Shown here piece after piece: positions 5,625-6,087 of a stretch of DNA of 6,087 bases. Every line of letters starts with the position of its first letter. The stretch's first letter is position 1. The translations under genes and the position numbers were made by a program. The stretch comes from a bacterium UBP7_UBA7824. GTDB lineage: Bacteria; UBP7; UBA6624. The notes under the pieces are model-generated. The model was not told the origin of the DNA. It searched no databases and was given only the letters and a program-made list of their open reading frames with translations. The stretch is from assembly GCA_002501535.1 (NCBI GenBank), contig DLTY01000029.1, positions 49,287-55,373 on the forward strand, written 5' to 3'.

Positions 5625-6060
5625 TATCGTTCACCTCTTCTTTTTTTGCTGATTCTGAATCTGATGCACTAATATCCTGGTCAATATCATCTACCCATGA
5701 GACTATAGCCATCTGAGAAGAATCACCTAATCTTGTTTGAGTTTTTATAACCCTAAAGAAACCTGTAGATCTTGAAAGTTTAGAAACGATAGAGAACAAT
5801 TTTCTTGAAGCTTTTTCACCAAGCTGACCTGAAGGTAATTTTCTCAAAATATATCTTATATTATTTTTATCATTTGATTTTTTTGCTCTCGATGCAATTG
5901 AGTCAACGTAAGAATTAATTACTTTTGCCTTTGCAAAAGTTGTTTCAATTTTCCCATCAAGAATTAAAGATGCCGCAAAATTTCTTAAAAGAGCATTACG
6001 TGCGCCTTTTGATCTATTTTTTCCAAACCCTAACTTTCTCTTGTGTAACAAATCGCTCAT
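5614..6060 (-). CDS. rplQ: 50S ribosomal protein L17 (bL17), with acidic tail
   Basis: Large-subunit protein near the exit of the peptide tunnel. Seen in the 148 aa: KRKLGFGKNRSKGARNALLR at 7-26 corresponds to the usual 'kkLgr...hR.AllrNla', though the normal Ser-His-Arg is replaced. ASLILDGKIETTFAKAK at 30-46 is the most diagnostic block (sLi..grIeTT.aKAk). GFFRVIKTQTRLGDSSQMAI at 100-119 matches the C-terminal 'GGYtRI.k...R.GD.a.Ma' signature. Residues from about 124 on form a tail rich in Asp, Glu and Ser that the short bacterial forms lack; it also contains the ribosome binding site of rplM. The usual Met-Arg-His start is replaced by a slightly longer MSDLLHKRK. The gene lies 1 bp after the likely end of rpoA, the classical position at the end of the alpha operon, and GAAGAG (6070-6065) precedes its ATG. 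Confidence 0.95.
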   Translation of the reverse strand: MSDLLHKRKLGFGKNRSKGARNALLRNFAASLILDGKIETTFAKAKVINSYVDSIASRAKKSNDKNNIRYILRKLPSGQLGEKASRKLFSIVSKLSRSTGFFRVIKTQTRLGDSSQMAIVSWVDDIDQDISASDSESAKKEEVNDNDK

Positions 6061-6061
6061 C

Positions 6062-6087
6062 TTACTCTTCCCTTAAACTTAATCCTA
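6062..6087 (-). CDS. rpoA: Likely C-terminal end of RNA polymerase alpha subunit (partial)
   Basis: Only seven codons are inside the window, reading G-L-S-L-R-E-E and a TAA stop one base before the rplQ ATG. A GLSL-type sequence near the C-terminus is common in the alpha subunit, and rpoA directly precedes rplQ in most bacteria, so the call rests mostly on gene order. A second open frame (ending in a TGA that overlaps the rplQ ATG) would read R-I-K-F-K-G-R-V-R; it cannot be excluded but matches nothing I know. Confidence 0.55.

Noticed and set aside
1..6087. CRISPR array, defence island, toxin-antitoxin pair, transposon or phage genes
   Set aside because: No spaced direct repeats, no terminal inverted repeats and no such protein families were found; every gene has a housekeeping or glycan role.

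Overview
The window is a compact stretch of an AT-rich bacterial chromosome (about 35% GC in most lines counted by hand). Every gene is on the minus strand, so the text reads right to left in transcription order. No tRNA, rRNA, CRISPR array, insertion sequence or integrase was found. The lineage cannot be fixed from the sequence alone. A membrane-bound diadenylate cyclase (CdaA) with its CdaR/YbbR partner rules out an Escherichia-type genome and fits Firmicutes-like, deltaproteobacterial/Bdellovibrionota-like or various uncultivated lineages. Very tight packing (overlapping starts and stops, 3-27 bp gaps) suggests a small or streamlined genome.

Region by region on the minus strand: (1) 6087-4780 is the end of the alpha ribosomal operon: the last few codons of what is probably rpoA, then rplQ (L17), rplM (L13) and rpsI (S9), all overlapping or nearly touching. 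(2) 4756-2790 is the cyclic-di-AMP module, cdaA followed by cdaR/ybbR with an ATGA overlap. glmM, which often follows this pair, is absent here. (3) 2786-2424 is acpS, which activates acyl carrier protein. (4) 2431-450 holds two glycosyltransferases, one GT2 of the rhamnosyltransferase type and one GT4-like with a short N-terminus. They probably act in cell-surface glycan synthesis. (5) A strong hairpin with an eight-T tract (minus strand, 459-425) closes this gene string. Immediately after it starts nadE (NAD+ synthetase), which runs off the left edge.

The genes cover translation, second-messenger signalling tied to the envelope, lipid carrier-protein maturation and surface glycosylation. 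They are probably read as one long transcript, or a few nested ones, ending at the hairpin before nadE. No clearly new system was found. The points most worth a second look are the terminator-like hairpin abutting a nadE start with no ribosome binding site, an altered loop beside the CdaA active site, the short GT4 protein, and the unusual joining of ribosomal, c-di-AMP, acpS and glycosyltransferase genes.
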